Made by a program: the position numbers and the translations under genes
NCBI GenBank assembly: GCA_016213865.1
Contig: JACQZL010000182.1
Location: 1 to 6,274, forward strand
Source of the DNA: Candidatus Rifleibacteriota bacterium
Lineage (GTDB): Bacteria; UBP17; UBA6191; JACPRK01
DNA length: 6,274 nucleotides
Direction of reading: 5' to 3'
Notes under the pieces: model-generated
Told to the model about the DNA's origin: nothing
Database searches by the model: none
The model's input: only the letters and a program-made list of their open reading frames with translations
Part shown: positions 1-6,107 of the stretch, piece after piece
How the letters are laid out: each line of letters starts with the position of its first letter
Numbering within the stretch: position 1 is the stretch's first letter

Positions 1-221
1 GCCACGACCACCAGATCGGCCCAGTCCACAGCCTCGGCGTTGCGCAGTGTCTCCCGGAGGCCGAGGGAGCCGCGCAGCGAGTCCGCGCGCTCCTGACGCC
101 TTGCGGTGGCCAGCAGGTTGTCGGTGGTCACCGCGCCCGCGGCGAGCAGTCCGCGGATCATGGCCTCGCCGATCTTGCCGGCGCCCAGGAACGCGAGCTT
201 CTTGGTCTTCAGGTCGGGCAT
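1..221 (-). CDS. proC: Pyrroline-5-carboxylate reductase, N-terminal part (runs off left edge)
   Basis: The gene encodes the start of a ProC-family enzyme, which reduces 1-pyrroline-5-carboxylate to proline with NAD(P)H in the cytoplasm. Seventy-three residues are visible. After a short basic leader comes the Rossmann dinucleotide-binding loop GAGKIGEAM at residues 13-21 (Gly13, Gly15, Gly18), followed by IRGLLAAGAV, the usual helix of this family, and a hydrophobic strand (WADLVVV) at the edge. The ATG (221-219) shares one base with the TGA of the mutase gene (223-221), so translation is probably coupled. An AGAGG about ten bases upstream could serve as ribosome binding site. The C-terminal substrate-binding and dimerisation domain lies outside the window. 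The fold alone could suit another 6-phosphogluconate-dehydrogenase-like reductase, but the loop plus helix pattern is typical of ProC. Its place at the end of a mutase operon has no obvious metabolic reason. Confidence 0.85.
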   Translation of the reverse strand, partial: MPDLKTKKLAFLGAGKIGEAMIRGLLAAGAVTTDNLLATARRQERADSLRGSLGLRETLRNAEAVDWADLVVV

Positions 222-1876
222 CAGAACATCGCCTCTTCTTGGTACTCGCCGAACACCTCTCGCAGGACCCCCATCATCTCTCCCAGAGTCGCATGAGCCC
301 GCGACGCCTTGAGCAGCGCTGGCATGGTGTTCTCTGGCCAGGAAGCCGCCTGACGCAGGCGCTCCAGTGCGGCGCGGGTCGCCGCTTCGTCCCGGCTGGT
401 GCGGAGCTCCTGCAAACGCTCGAGCTGGCGGGCCTCGACGGCTGCGCCGATCTTGAGGGTCTCGGGCGGGGGCTCGTCGGTGACATAGCGATTGACGCCG
501 ACGATGACGCGCTGGCCGGTTTCGGTCTCCTTCTGATAGCGAAAGGCGGATTCAGCGATCTCACGCTGGAAGAACCCCTTCTCGATCGCGGGGAGCACGC
601 CGCCCAGCGCCTCGATACGGCGGAAGTAGTCCTCGGCGCCCGCTTCCATCCTGTCGGTCAGTTGCTCCACGTACCACGAGCCACCGAGCGGGTCCACGAC
701 ATTGGCGACGCCGCTCTCGCAGGCCAAGACCTGCTGGGTCCGGAGCGCGATCCTCACGGCCTTCTCGGTCGGCAGGGCCAGGGCCTCGTCCATCGAGTTG
801 GTGTGGAGCGACTGCGTGCCGCCCAAAACGCCGGCCAGGGCCTGGATGGTGGTCCTGACGATGTTGACCTCGGGCTGCTGGGCCGTCAGGGAGCAGCCGG
901 CCGTCTGAGCGTGGGTCCTCAGCATCCACGACGCGGGCTTCTTGGCGCCGAACCGCTCGCGCATGATGCGGGCCCAGAGGCGGCGAGCTGCCCTGAACTT
1001 GGCGACTTCCTCGAAGAGGTCGTTGTGGCAGTTGAAGAAGAACGACAGCCGGGGCGCGAAACTGTCGATCTCGAGACCGCGGTCCAGCGCGGCCTGGACG
1101 TAGGCCGCGCCGTCGGCCAGCGTGAAGGCCAACTCCTGGATGGCCGTCGAACCGGCCTCGCGGATGTGGTACCCGCTGATGCTGACCGTGTTCCAGCGCG
1201 GCACGTGACGGGTGCAGTACTCGATCGTGTCCGCCACCAGTCGCATGGACGGCTCCGGCGGGAAGACGAACTCCTTCTGGGCGATGAACTCCTTGAGGAT
1301 GTCGTTCTGGAGCGTGCCCTCCAGGCGATCGAAGGCGACGCCTTGCCTCTCGGCCACAACCAGGAACATCGCCAGAATGGGGGCCGCCGGGCTGTTGATG
1401 GTCATCGACACACTGACGCGATCCAGCGGAATCCCTCCGAACAGCACTTCCATGTCCGCCAGGCTCGACACGGCCACCCCTTCGCGCCCGACCTCGCCTC
1501 GCGAGCGCTCGTCGTCGCCGTCGAGGCCCATCAGCGTCGGCAGATCGAAGGCGGTCGAAAGGCCCGTCTGCCCATGCGACAGGAGGTAGCGGAACCTGGC
1601 GTTCGTCTCCTCGGCGGTGCCGAAACCGGCAAACTGCCGCATCGTCCACAGGCGGCCTCGGTACATCGTGGGATGGATTCCCCGGGTGAACGGGAACTCC
1701 CCGGGCAGGCCGATGTTGCCTGCCGCGTCCGCCGCGTCAACGTCCAGCGGCGTGACCAGGCGCGGGACAGGGAAGCCCGACGTCGTGGCGAAGGTGGGAT
1801 GCCTTTCAGCGCGCTTCTCGAGACTCCGGGCAAGCGTCGTGCGGGTCCACTCGTCGTATCGCTCTTTGGTGCTCAC
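221..1876 (-). CDS. icmA: B12-dependent acyl-CoA mutase large (catalytic) subunit, methylmalonyl-CoA mutase family, isobutyryl-CoA mutase-type active site
   Basis: This is the TIM-barrel catalytic chain of a two-subunit coenzyme-B12 acyl-CoA mutase. It has 551 residues, close to the roughly 560 usual when the B12 domain is a separate protein. Family blocks are clear: the CoA-contacting strand around [17 protein letters not shown] (77-92), [16 protein letters not shown] (102-117), LQNDILKEF (189-197), and [14 protein letters not shown] (232-245) with active-site His237. By spacing from Gln190 and His237 (Gln197 and His244 of the Propionibacterium enzyme), the residues matching substrate-determining Tyr89 and Arg207 are Phe82 and Gln200. 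That pair is known from isobutyryl-CoA mutase (IcmA Phe80 and Gln198), so I infer isobutyryl-CoA/n-butyryl-CoA interconversion rather than methylmalonyl-CoA/succinyl-CoA. I chose the GTG at 1876, which overlaps the meaB stop as GTGA and has GAGGAG 11 bases upstream. A GTG at 1888 is the alternative but overlaps that same GAGGAG. The separate meaB and B12-subunit genes lie just upstream. Confidence 0.93.
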   Translation of the reverse strand: MSTKERYDEWTRTTLARSLEKRAERHPTFATTSGFPVPRLVTPLDVDAADAAGNIGLPGEFPFTRGIHPTMYRGRLWTMRQFAGFGTAEETNARFRYLLSHGQTGLSTAFDLPTLMGLDGDDERSRGEVGREGVAVSSLADMEVLFGGIPLDRVSVSMTINSPAAPILAMFLVVAERQGVAFDRLEGTLQNDILKEFIAQKEFVFPPEPSMRLVADTIEYCTRHVPRWNTVSISGYHIREAGSTAIQELAFTLADGAAYVQAALDRGLEIDSFAPRLSFFFNCHNDLFEEVAKFRAARRLWARIMRERFGAKKPASWMLRTHAQTAGCSLTAQQPEVNIVRTTIQALAGVLGGTQSLHTNSMDEALALPTEKAVRIALRTQQVLACESGVANVVDPLGGSWYVEQLTDRMEAGAEDYFRRIEALGGVLPAIEKGFFQREIAESAFRYQKETETGQRVIVGVNRYVTDEPPPETLKIGAAVEARQLERLQELRTSRDEAATRAALERLRQAASWPENTMPALLKASRAHATLGEMMGVLREVFGEYQEEAMF

Positions 1877-2832
1877 GGCAGGGTCCACTCCTCATTGCCC
1901 TCGGCGGGCACGAGCAGGTCGGCCGCCTCGTAGGGGTCCAGTTCGCCACACTCCACACGGCGGCGCAGTTCGGGCCAGTCGGGTCGGGCCAGGACGCGTC
2001 GGCTGGCGTTGCCCAGGGCTCGGGCCTTCAGCGTCTCGGCCAGGTCGGCCAAGCGGCGCTGCCCGCGAGCGCGATCGCGCAGGTCGCGGCCGTCGGCGTA
2101 GGCCCAGTGTCCACGCACGTGCTGCAGCAGCTCCGGGACGCCGGTTCCCTGGCTGGCGACCGTGCAGACGACCGGTGGCTCCCAGTCGGGCGGGGTCGGG
2201 TTGAGGGCGAGCATCGTCGAGATCTGTTCCGCCACTCGATCGGCGCCCGGGTTGTCGGCCTTGTTGACGACGAAGATGTGGCCGATCTCGAGCACTCCCG
2301 CCTTGATCGCCTGGATGCCGTCGCCCAATCCCGGCACCTCGAGGACCAGGCAGGTCTCGGCCTCCCGGACGATCTCGACCTCGCCCTGGCCGACGCCGAC
2401 CGTCTCGACCAGGATGACGTCGAACCCGAAGGCGTCCAGGACCTTCAGGACCGAGGCCGTGGCGCGCGCCAGGCCGCCGAGAGCGCCGCGGCTGGCCATG
2501 CTCCGGACGTAGAGTTCCGGATCGTCGGCCAGCGACCGCATGCGCACGCGGTCGGCCAGGATCGCACCGCCTGTGAAGGGACTGGAGGGGTCCACCGCCA
2601 GGACCGCGACTCGAAGCCCATCCGCCCGCAAGGCCGCGGCGAGTCGGTCGACCAGGGTGCTCTTGCCGGTCCCGGGAGCGCCGGTGACGCCGACGGTGCG
2701 GGCGCGGCCGGTCTCGGTGTACAGCTCGCGAAGGGCGGCCAGTCCGAGGGGAGTGCGGTCCTCGACGTGGGTGATCAGCCGGGCCAGGGCACGGCGATCT
2801 CCCCGGCGGAACTTCTCGAGCAGTGGCTCCAT
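1873..2832 (-). CDS. meaB: MeaB/ArgK-type G3E GTPase, acyl-CoA mutase chaperone
   Basis: This 319-residue P-loop GTPase belongs to the MeaB/ArgK (human MMAA) family, which gates adenosylcobalamin loading into B12-dependent acyl-CoA mutases and protects them from inactivation. Visible motifs are: Walker [10 protein letters not shown] (51-59); [20 protein letters not shown] (79-98), the family's metal-binding and switch region; [13 protein letters not shown] (142-154); [14 protein letters not shown] (166-179); and the guanine-specificity motif NKAD (190-193). The C-terminal helical arm is present, so the protein looks complete. GVGQG and GDG stand where I would expect GVGQS and GDD, which may be minor variants. 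The ATG at 2832 is chosen because the protein then starts just before the conserved N-terminal helix. A GTG at 2856 overlapping the previous TGA as GTGA would add eight residues. Neither start has a strong ribosome binding site. Lying between the two mutase subunit genes, its client is almost certainly that mutase. Confidence 0.93.
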   Translation of the reverse strand: MEPLLEKFRRGDRRALARLITHVEDRTPLGLAALRELYTETGRARTVGVTGAPGTGKSTLVDRLAAALRADGLRVAVLAVDPSSPFTGGAILADRVRMRSLADDPELYVRSMASRGALGGLARATASVLKVLDAFGFDVILVETVGVGQGEVEIVREAETCLVLEVPGLGDGIQAIKAGVLEIGHIFVVNKADNPGADRVAEQISTMLALNPTPPDWEPPVVCTVASQGTGVPELLQHVRGHWAYADGRDLRDRARGQRRLADLAETLKARALGNASRRVLARPDWPELRRRVECGELDPYEAADLLVPAEGNEEWTLP

Positions 2833-2852
2833 GTCCGAAGGTCGCTTCTGCT

Positions 2853-3209
2853 TCACTCGCGGGTGCGCACGTGGGCGCGGATGAAAGCCACGGCGTCGCC
2901 GGTCGGGGTCCCCGGGCCGAAGATCTCTTCCACTCCTTGGGCCTTGAGGCCCGGGACGTCCTCGACGGGGATGATGCCACCGCCGAGCACGAGCACGTCG
3001 TCGATCCCCTGCTCGGCCAGCAGCCGCGTGATCTCCGGCAGGAGGTGGTTGTGGGCGCCGGACAGGATCGAGACGCAGAGGCAGTCCGCGTCCTCCTGGA
3101 CGACGGTCTGCACGATCTGACGAGGGGTCTGGCGCAGGCCCGTGTAGATCACCTCCATCCCGGCGTCCCGCAGAGCCCGCGCGATGACCTTGGCCCCACG
3201 GTCGTGCAC
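2853..3209 (-). CDS. icmB: Small B12-binding subunit of acyl-CoA mutase, apparently lacking its N-terminus
   Basis: This is the cobalamin-binding partner of the mutase large subunit, a flavodoxin-like domain that holds adenosylcobalamin. The reading frame gives 118 residues against roughly 135-140 in separate family members. Present are [21 protein letters not shown] from residue 2 (His2 matches the cobalt-ligating His), SILSGAH (47-53, the second B12-contact loop), and LGGGIIP (75-81), then a complete C-terminus. Missing is the usual opening strand and KPGLD segment, including the Lys and Asp that act with the His ligand in methylmalonyl-CoA mutase. The only in-frame start is GTG at 3209, six bases after a perfect AGGAGG. 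The nearby ATG (3211-3209) is in another frame and reaches a stop after 20 codons. The frame is open further upstream into the acyl-CoA dehydrogenase gene but has no start codon there that fits. It may be a 5'-deleted gene or a sequence error. Otherwise it is clearly the partner of the mutase. Confidence 0.85.
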   Translation of the reverse strand: MHDRGAKVIARALRDAGMEVIYTGLRQTPRQIVQTVVQEDADCLCVSILSGAHNHLLPEITRLLAEQGIDDVLVLGGGIIPVEDVPGLKAQGVEEIFGPGTPTGDAVAFIRAHVRTRE

Positions 3210-3215
3210 ATCGTT

Positions 3216-3221
3216 CCTCCT
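3216..3221 (-). promoter_or_regulatory. Shine-Dalgarno AGGAGG for the B12-binding subunit
   Basis: A consensus AGGAGG lies six bases before the in-frame GTG (3209-3207) and four bases before an out-of-frame ATG (3211-3209). This site decides that translation starts here and not further upstream, even though the resulting protein is short for its family. Confidence 0.75.
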
Positions 3222-3262
3222 GAGCTGCCACGGGCGAGCGACGCCGCTCCGTGAGGGGGTCT

Positions 3263-4411
3263 TCAGTGCTTCGGGTTGAGGAGGTTGGCGGTGATGACCA
3301 ACCGCTGGATCTCGGAGGTGCCCTCGTAGATCTCGGTGATCTTGGAATCGCGCAGGTGGCGCTCCACCGGGTGGTCGTGCATGTAGCCGGCACCCCCATG
3401 GATCTGGACTGCCTTGAGGCCGCAGCGCTCGGCCGTCTCGGAGGCGAAGAGCTTGGCCTGAGCGGTCTCCATTCCGAAATACGGCTGGGTGTCCACGGCC
3501 ACCGCGGCGCGATAGGTCAGGAGCCGCGAGGCCTCCAGCTCCGTCTTCATGTCGGCCAGCATCCACTGCACGGCCTGGAACTCGGCAATCGCCTTCCCGA
3601 ATTGCTGCCGCTCCTTGGCGTAGCGAACGCTGGCATCCAGGCACGCCTGGCCGATCCCCAGAGCCTGCGCGGCGATCCCCACCCGGCCGCCGTCGAGGGT
3701 GTACATCGCGATGCCGAACCCCTTGCCTTCCTCGCCGAGCCGGTTCGATGCCGGGATGCGCACGTCCTCGAGGACCAGCTCGCTCGAGAGGGCCGCGCGG
3801 ATGCCCATCTTCTTCTCGATGGTGCCGACGGAAAAGCCCGGGGTCCCCTTCTCGACGATGAAGCACGTGATGCCCTTGGTTCGCTTTGCCGGGTCGATCG
3901 TGGCGAAGATGAGGACGACGTCGGAATTGGGCCCGTTGGTGCAGAAGCACTTGACGCCATTGAGGACGTAGCTGTCGCCGTCGCGCACGGCCACCGTCCG
4001 CAGGCTGGCGGCGTCGGAGCCCGCGCAGGGCTCCGTCAGCGCGAAGGCTCCCAGCTTCTGCCCCTTGGCCAGCGGCACCAGCCAGCGCTGCTTCTGTTCT
4101 TCGGTGCCGTACTTGAGCAGGGGCGAGCAGACGAGCGAGTTGTTGACGCTGACAATGACGCCTGTCGACGCGCACACGCGGCTCAGCTCCTCCACGGCCA
4201 TGACGTATGAAAGAGTGTCGGCGCCCGCGCCTCCGTAGGACTCGGGGACGAAGACCCCCATGAAACCCAACTCGGCCAGCCGGCCGACGATCTCCGACGG
4301 AAAACGTTGCTCGAGATCGAGCGTGGCTGCCAGGGGGGCCAGCTCGGTCGACGCGAAGTCACGCGCGGTGTCGCGGATCAGGCGCTGTTCTTCGGAAAGA
4401 TCGAAATTCAT
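3263..4411 (-). CDS. Short-chain acyl-CoA dehydrogenase (butyryl-/isobutyryl-CoA dehydrogenase-like)
   Basis: This is a complete 382-residue FAD-dependent acyl-CoA dehydrogenase that oxidises acyl-CoA to 2,3-enoyl-CoA and passes electrons to electron-transfer flavoprotein. Visible signatures are the N-terminal helical domain starting [19 protein letters not shown], the flavin-contact segment [15 protein letters not shown] (123-137), the beta-domain strand [12 protein letters not shown] (209-220), [19 protein letters not shown] (264-282), and the C-terminal [14 protein letters not shown]. In that last motif Glu363 is at the catalytic-base position used by short- and medium-chain members. Isovaleryl- and long-chain enzymes place it elsewhere. 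The overall pattern resembles the butyryl-CoA group. It is the first gene of the minus-strand operon, with GGAGGA six bases before the ATG, and 53 bases separate it from the B12 subunit gene. Next to an isobutyryl-CoA-type mutase, butyryl-CoA or isobutyryl-CoA is a reasonable substrate guess, but sequence alone does not prove chain preference. Confidence 0.93.
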   Translation of the reverse strand: MNFDLSEEQRLIRDTARDFASTELAPLAATLDLEQRFPSEIVGRLAELGFMGVFVPESYGGAGADTLSYVMAVEELSRVCASTGVIVSVNNSLVCSPLLKYGTEEQKQRWLVPLAKGQKLGAFALTEPCAGSDAASLRTVAVRDGDSYVLNGVKCFCTNGPNSDVVLIFATIDPAKRTKGITCFIVEKGTPGFSVGTIEKKMGIRAALSSELVLEDVRIPASNRLGEEGKGFGIAMYTLDGGRVGIAAQALGIGQACLDASVRYAKERQQFGKAIAEFQAVQWMLADMKTELEASRLLTYRAAVAVDTQPYFGMETAQAKLFASETAERCGLKAVQIHGGAGYMHDHPVERHLRDSKITEIYEGTSEIQRLVITANLLNPKH

Positions 4412-4417
4412 CGGGGT

Positions 4418-4423
4418 TCCTCC
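4418..4423 (-). promoter_or_regulatory. Shine-Dalgarno GGAGGA for the acyl-CoA dehydrogenase
   Basis: GGAGGA sits six bases before the ATG at 4411. It fixes that start over longer in-frame extensions, which would run into low-complexity Pro/Arg-rich sequence unlike any dehydrogenase. Confidence 0.75.
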
Positions 4424-4535
4424 GTGGGTCGACGGCACGCGCTGCCGGTGTGAAGGTGGGTCTTGGCGGGTGAACGGGCGGGGGCGGGTCGAGCCGCGGC
4501 GCCGTTCGGGAGGTCGGGTGACTTGCCGTGGGCTG

Positions 4536-4550
4536 GCCCGCTTCGCGGGC
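4536..4550. repeat. Perfect inverted repeat (6-bp stem, TTC loop)
   Basis: GCCCGC (4536-4541) and GCGGGC (4545-4550) form a perfect 6-bp stem around TTC. It directly abuts and partly competes with the larger hairpin to its right, so the two could be alternative structures or parts of one dispersed repeat. Confidence 0.6.
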
Positions 4551-4582
4551 AAGGACCGGCAGCGACGCCGGTCCTACTGCCC
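4547..4582. repeat. Strong hairpin in the divergent promoter region
   Basis: AGGACCGGC (4552-4560) pairs perfectly with GCCGGTCCT (4567-4575) around the loop AGCGAC. The stem extends outward through GGGCA (4547-4551) and TGCCC (4578-4582) after a two-base AC bulge, giving 14 base pairs. No T-run follows on either strand and no gene ends here, so it is not a normal terminator. A REP-like repeat or a structured 5' leader element are the likelier explanations. Confidence 0.65.
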
Positions 4583-4617
4583 TCGCGTTGCTCGGGCTGC
4601 CCCCATATGCTGCCAGA

Positions 4618-4640
4618 AACGCGGCAAAAAAACACGCGTT
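4618..4640. repeat. Inverted repeat AACGCG/CGCGTT around an A-tract
   Basis: AACGCG (4618-4623) and CGCGTT (4635-4640) flank an 11-base A-rich centre with seven consecutive A (4626-4632). It lies about 40-60 bases upstream of the predicted start of the sigma factor transcript, so it could be an operator or an UP-element-like sequence. The symmetry is short and could be chance. Confidence 0.35.
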
Positions 4641-4664
4641 CGACGATGCCGGGGGGCGGGTGCG

Positions 4665-4673
4665 TGCTATGAT
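4665..4673 (+). promoter_or_regulatory. Extended -10 promoter for the ECF sigma factor gene
   Basis: TGCTATGAT fits the extended -10 consensus TGnTATAAT with one mismatch, striking in such a GC-rich setting. There is no good -35 hexamer at 16-18 bases upstream, which extended -10 promoters can do without. An A-tract at 4626-4632 lies where an UP element would act. Transcription would start near 4680, only about six bases before the ATG at 4686, which explains the missing Shine-Dalgarno site. Confidence 0.5.
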
Positions 4674-4685
4674 CAGCAAGCGCCG

Positions 4686-5243
4686 ATGCCCGCTCTGCCC
4701 GATGCAACGCTGATCTCCCGTGTCCGGGCCGGTGACGCCGATGCCTTCGAGGGGCTGGTCACCCGCTACAAGGGCCTGGTCTACAGCACGGTTGCCCGCA
4801 TCCTGGCCGATCGGGACGCCGCGGGAGATGTGATGCAGGAGGCCTTCGTGAAGGCGTATGGCGCCGTCGGCGGTCTGCAGGACCCTGGCGCCTTCAAGGC
4901 CTGGCTGCTTCGCATCGCGACCAACGAGGCCCTCCGTCACCTGCGAGAGAAGCGCCCCGAGCTGCTGTCCGACGAGGCGCCTGCCGCTTCGCAATCGGCC
5001 TGGCAGCGCGGGGTCGGATCGGTGGAAGATGCGATCAGCCGGCGCGTGACCGGCCAACGGATCGAATCGGGCCTGGCCCGGCTGCCGGCCATTTATCGCG
5101 CGACCCTGGTGATGCGCTTCTACGGCCAGCTTCCCTACAAGGACATCGCGCAGTCTCTCGGCATCACGCTTGCCAACGTCAAGTTCCGCATCCACCACGG
5201 GACCCGGCTCTTGCGAGGGATCTTGAGCGCGGACGGCGACTGA
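4686..5243 (+). CDS. ECF-type RNA polymerase sigma-70 family factor
   Basis: This 185-residue protein has the two-domain layout of extracytoplasmic-function sigma factors. Region 2 (about residues 9-90) carries LISRVRAGDADAFEGLVTRY, the DVMQEAFVKAY core-binding segment (48-58), and AFKAWLLRIATNEALRHLRE (69-88), which binds the -10 element. A variable linker follows. Region 4 (about 130-180) carries LPAIYRATLVMRFYGQLPYKDIAQSLGITLANVKFRIHHG, with the helix-turn-helix at about 150-170 that binds -35 DNA. The ATG at 4686 gives the normal family length and start. The frame is open further upstream, but that part is Arg-rich and without pattern. No ribosome binding site is seen, consistent with a nearly leaderless mRNA from the extended -10 element just upstream. 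No anti-sigma gene follows. Instead a pseudopilin-like gene starts 49 bases downstream. The regulon and the inducing signal cannot be read from the sequence. Confidence 0.92.
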   Translation: MPALPDATLISRVRAGDADAFEGLVTRYKGLVYSTVARILADRDAAGDVMQEAFVKAYGAVGGLQDPGAFKAWLLRIATNEALRHLREKRPELLSDEAPAASQSAWQRGVGSVEDAISRRVTGQRIESGLARLPAIYRATLVMRFYGQLPYKDIAQSLGITLANVKFRIHHGTRLLRGILSADGD

Positions 5244-5292
5244 GCGCGAGGGCGGCACTCGGACCCGAACCCCAGCAGCACAGCAGGCAGAC

Positions 5293-5715
5293 ATGCGACG
5301 GGACAGCGACAGCGTCATCGAGGCCAAGAAGGCACGGCGGGGACCGCGCGGCGGGGTGACGCTGGTCGAGGTCCTGGTCGCGATGGCCATCCTGGGCGTG
5401 CTCTTCATCCCGGTCTTCAACCTGTTCCGCTCGGGCGTGGAGACGACCCGCTACACCGAAGACCGGCTCCGGGCCTTCTTGATTGCCCAGCAGCAGCTCG
5501 AGATCCTCAAACATGCCTGCACCATCAACAAGTACAGCATGGACCGCCTCGTCGCAGAGTACTTCAAGGGCCGCAATCCGCATCGCTTCGTCGTCGAGCG
5601 GCGCTACAACGTCACGCTGACGGTCGACCCCAAGTTCCAGGTGGCCGCCGAGGGACGCAAGGCGCAGGTGTGCCACGTGCGGGTGGACGTAGATTTCGAT
5701 CGGGTCTATCGCTGA
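5293..5715 (+). CDS. Type IV prepilin-like / minor pseudopilin (N-terminal methylation domain) protein
   Basis: This 140-residue protein has a class III (prepilin) signal: a 21-residue basic leader ending RGPRGG, then VTLVEVLVAMAILGVLFIPVFNLF. The expected prepilin peptidase cleavage is after Gly21, with Val22 replacing the usual Phe at +1 and Glu26 at +5, the residue needed for assembly. The hydrophobic helix spans about 22-45, followed by an amphipathic stretch AQQQLEILK (65-73) and a small beta-rich domain ending VDVDFDRVYR. Cys76 and Cys127 could form a disulfide. The size and VEVLVAMAILG core resemble GspI/PilV-type minor pseudopilins of type II secretion or type IV pilus machines, which act in the inner membrane and periplasm. 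It lies 49 bases after the sigma factor gene on the same strand, so the two may be co-transcribed. No other pilus or secretion gene is in view, so its machine is unknown. The ribosome binding site is weak. Confidence 0.8.
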   Translation: MRRDSDSVIEAKKARRGPRGGVTLVEVLVAMAILGVLFIPVFNLFRSGVETTRYTEDRLRAFLIAQQQLEILKHACTINKYSMDRLVAEYFKGRNPHRFVVERRYNVTLTVDPKFQVAAEGRKAQVCHVRVDVDFDRVYR

Positions 5716-5731
5716 GAGCCCGCCCGAGTAG

Positions 5732-5750
5732 GCGTCCGTCTGGCGGACGC
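5732..5750 (+). terminator. Hairpin after the pseudopilin gene, possible terminator
   Basis: GCGTCCG (5732-5738) and CGGACGC (5744-5750) form a perfect 7-bp stem with a 5-base loop, 16 bases after the pseudopilin TGA. The position suits a terminator, but no T-run follows, so it would be a non-canonical terminator, an mRNA 3'-end stabiliser, or simply one more of the hairpins in this region. Confidence 0.4.
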
Positions 5751-5794
5751 GACCGTGCGAGCGATGGCCGACCGAGCCGAAGTCCAGCCGCCTG

Positions 5795-5829
5795 CCTGCG
5801 CTCCCCGTCCCAGTTCGGGAGGCCGCAGG
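5795..5829. repeat. Interrupted inverted repeat / stem-loop
   Basis: CCTGCG-CTCCC (5795-5805) pairs with GGGAG (5817-5821) and, after a two-base GC bulge, CGCAGG (5824-5829). That gives 11 base pairs around an 11-base loop. No T-run follows. Confidence 0.5.
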
Positions 5830-5885
5830 TCGCAGCAGGGATTCGGGCACCGGTCAAGTCGGACCGATTCGGTCGAAGGGACAGT

Positions 5886-5972
5886 CCGCAAGGTAGAAGC
5901 GGCATCTTGCCGCTTCCAAGGTAGGGTCGCCGGAGCCCTGAAGCGGCTGGAAGCCGCTTCTACCTTCCAGGG
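5886..5972. repeat. REP-like paired hairpins (BIME-like element)
   Basis: Two palindromic units lie in opposite arrangement. The first is GAAGCGGCA (5896-5904) with TGCCGCTTC (5908-5916), a 9-bp stem with TCT loop. The second is GAAGCGGCT (5940-5948) with AGCCGCTTC (5952-5960), a 9-bp stem with GGA loop. The outer ends are also inverted copies of each other: AAGGTAGAAGCGGC (5890-5903) matches the reverse complement of 5953-5966 over 14 bases. GCCCTG (5935-5940) and CAGGGC (5968-5973) extend the second unit. This head-to-tail palindrome layout is that of REP/BIME elements in other bacteria. Family identity cannot be assigned here. Confidence 0.75.
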
Positions 5973-6107
5973 CCAAAGTGTGCGGGAGGTCGTGGCTCGA
6001 TTGATCGCAGCCGGAATTCGGGAGTGCGCTCCTTCTCACCGCTCTCACATGGGTGCACACGTGTCTTGCTGGTCCCCGGTCGTTACCGGCCTCTCGAGCG
6101 CTGTAGC

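Larger units (their letters stand above)
4412..4685. other. Divergent intergenic region
   Basis: These 274 bases separate the minus-strand mutase operon from the plus-strand sigma factor gene and must hold the promoters of both. The sigma-side half contains an A-tract and an extended -10 element, and the middle contains two strong hairpins. I see no convincing -10/-35 pair for the minus-strand operon in its very GC-rich leader. I also see no cobalamin-riboswitch-like arrangement despite the B12-dependent operon. Short ORFs here carry no recognisable protein pattern. Confidence 0.7.

Noticed and set aside
47..1933. Long plus-strand open frame (628 codons) opposite the mutase gene
   Set aside because: It is antisense to the mutase. 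Its translation is Arg/Gly/Asp-rich with no domain pattern. Long antisense frames are expected in high-GC coding DNA.
3209..3262. Upstream extension of the B12-binding subunit into the acyl-CoA dehydrogenase gene
   Set aside because: The frame is open, but the added residues (such as [14 protein letters not shown]) do not resemble the family's opening strand, and no suitable start codon with a ribosome binding site precedes them.
2107..4210. Plus-strand open frames opposite meaB, the B12 subunit and the acyl-CoA dehydrogenase
   Set aside because: They mirror the codon positions of well-recognised minus-strand genes and show no family motifs.
4412..4685. Cobalamin riboswitch upstream of the B12-dependent operon
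   Set aside because: I looked for a B12-box-like segment and multi-stem layout on the minus strand and found none. The strong hairpin at 4547-4582 does not resemble it.
4359..5420. Minus-strand open frame spanning the sigma factor gene
   Set aside because: It is antisense to a clear ECF sigma factor and lacks a recognisable pattern or ribosome binding site.
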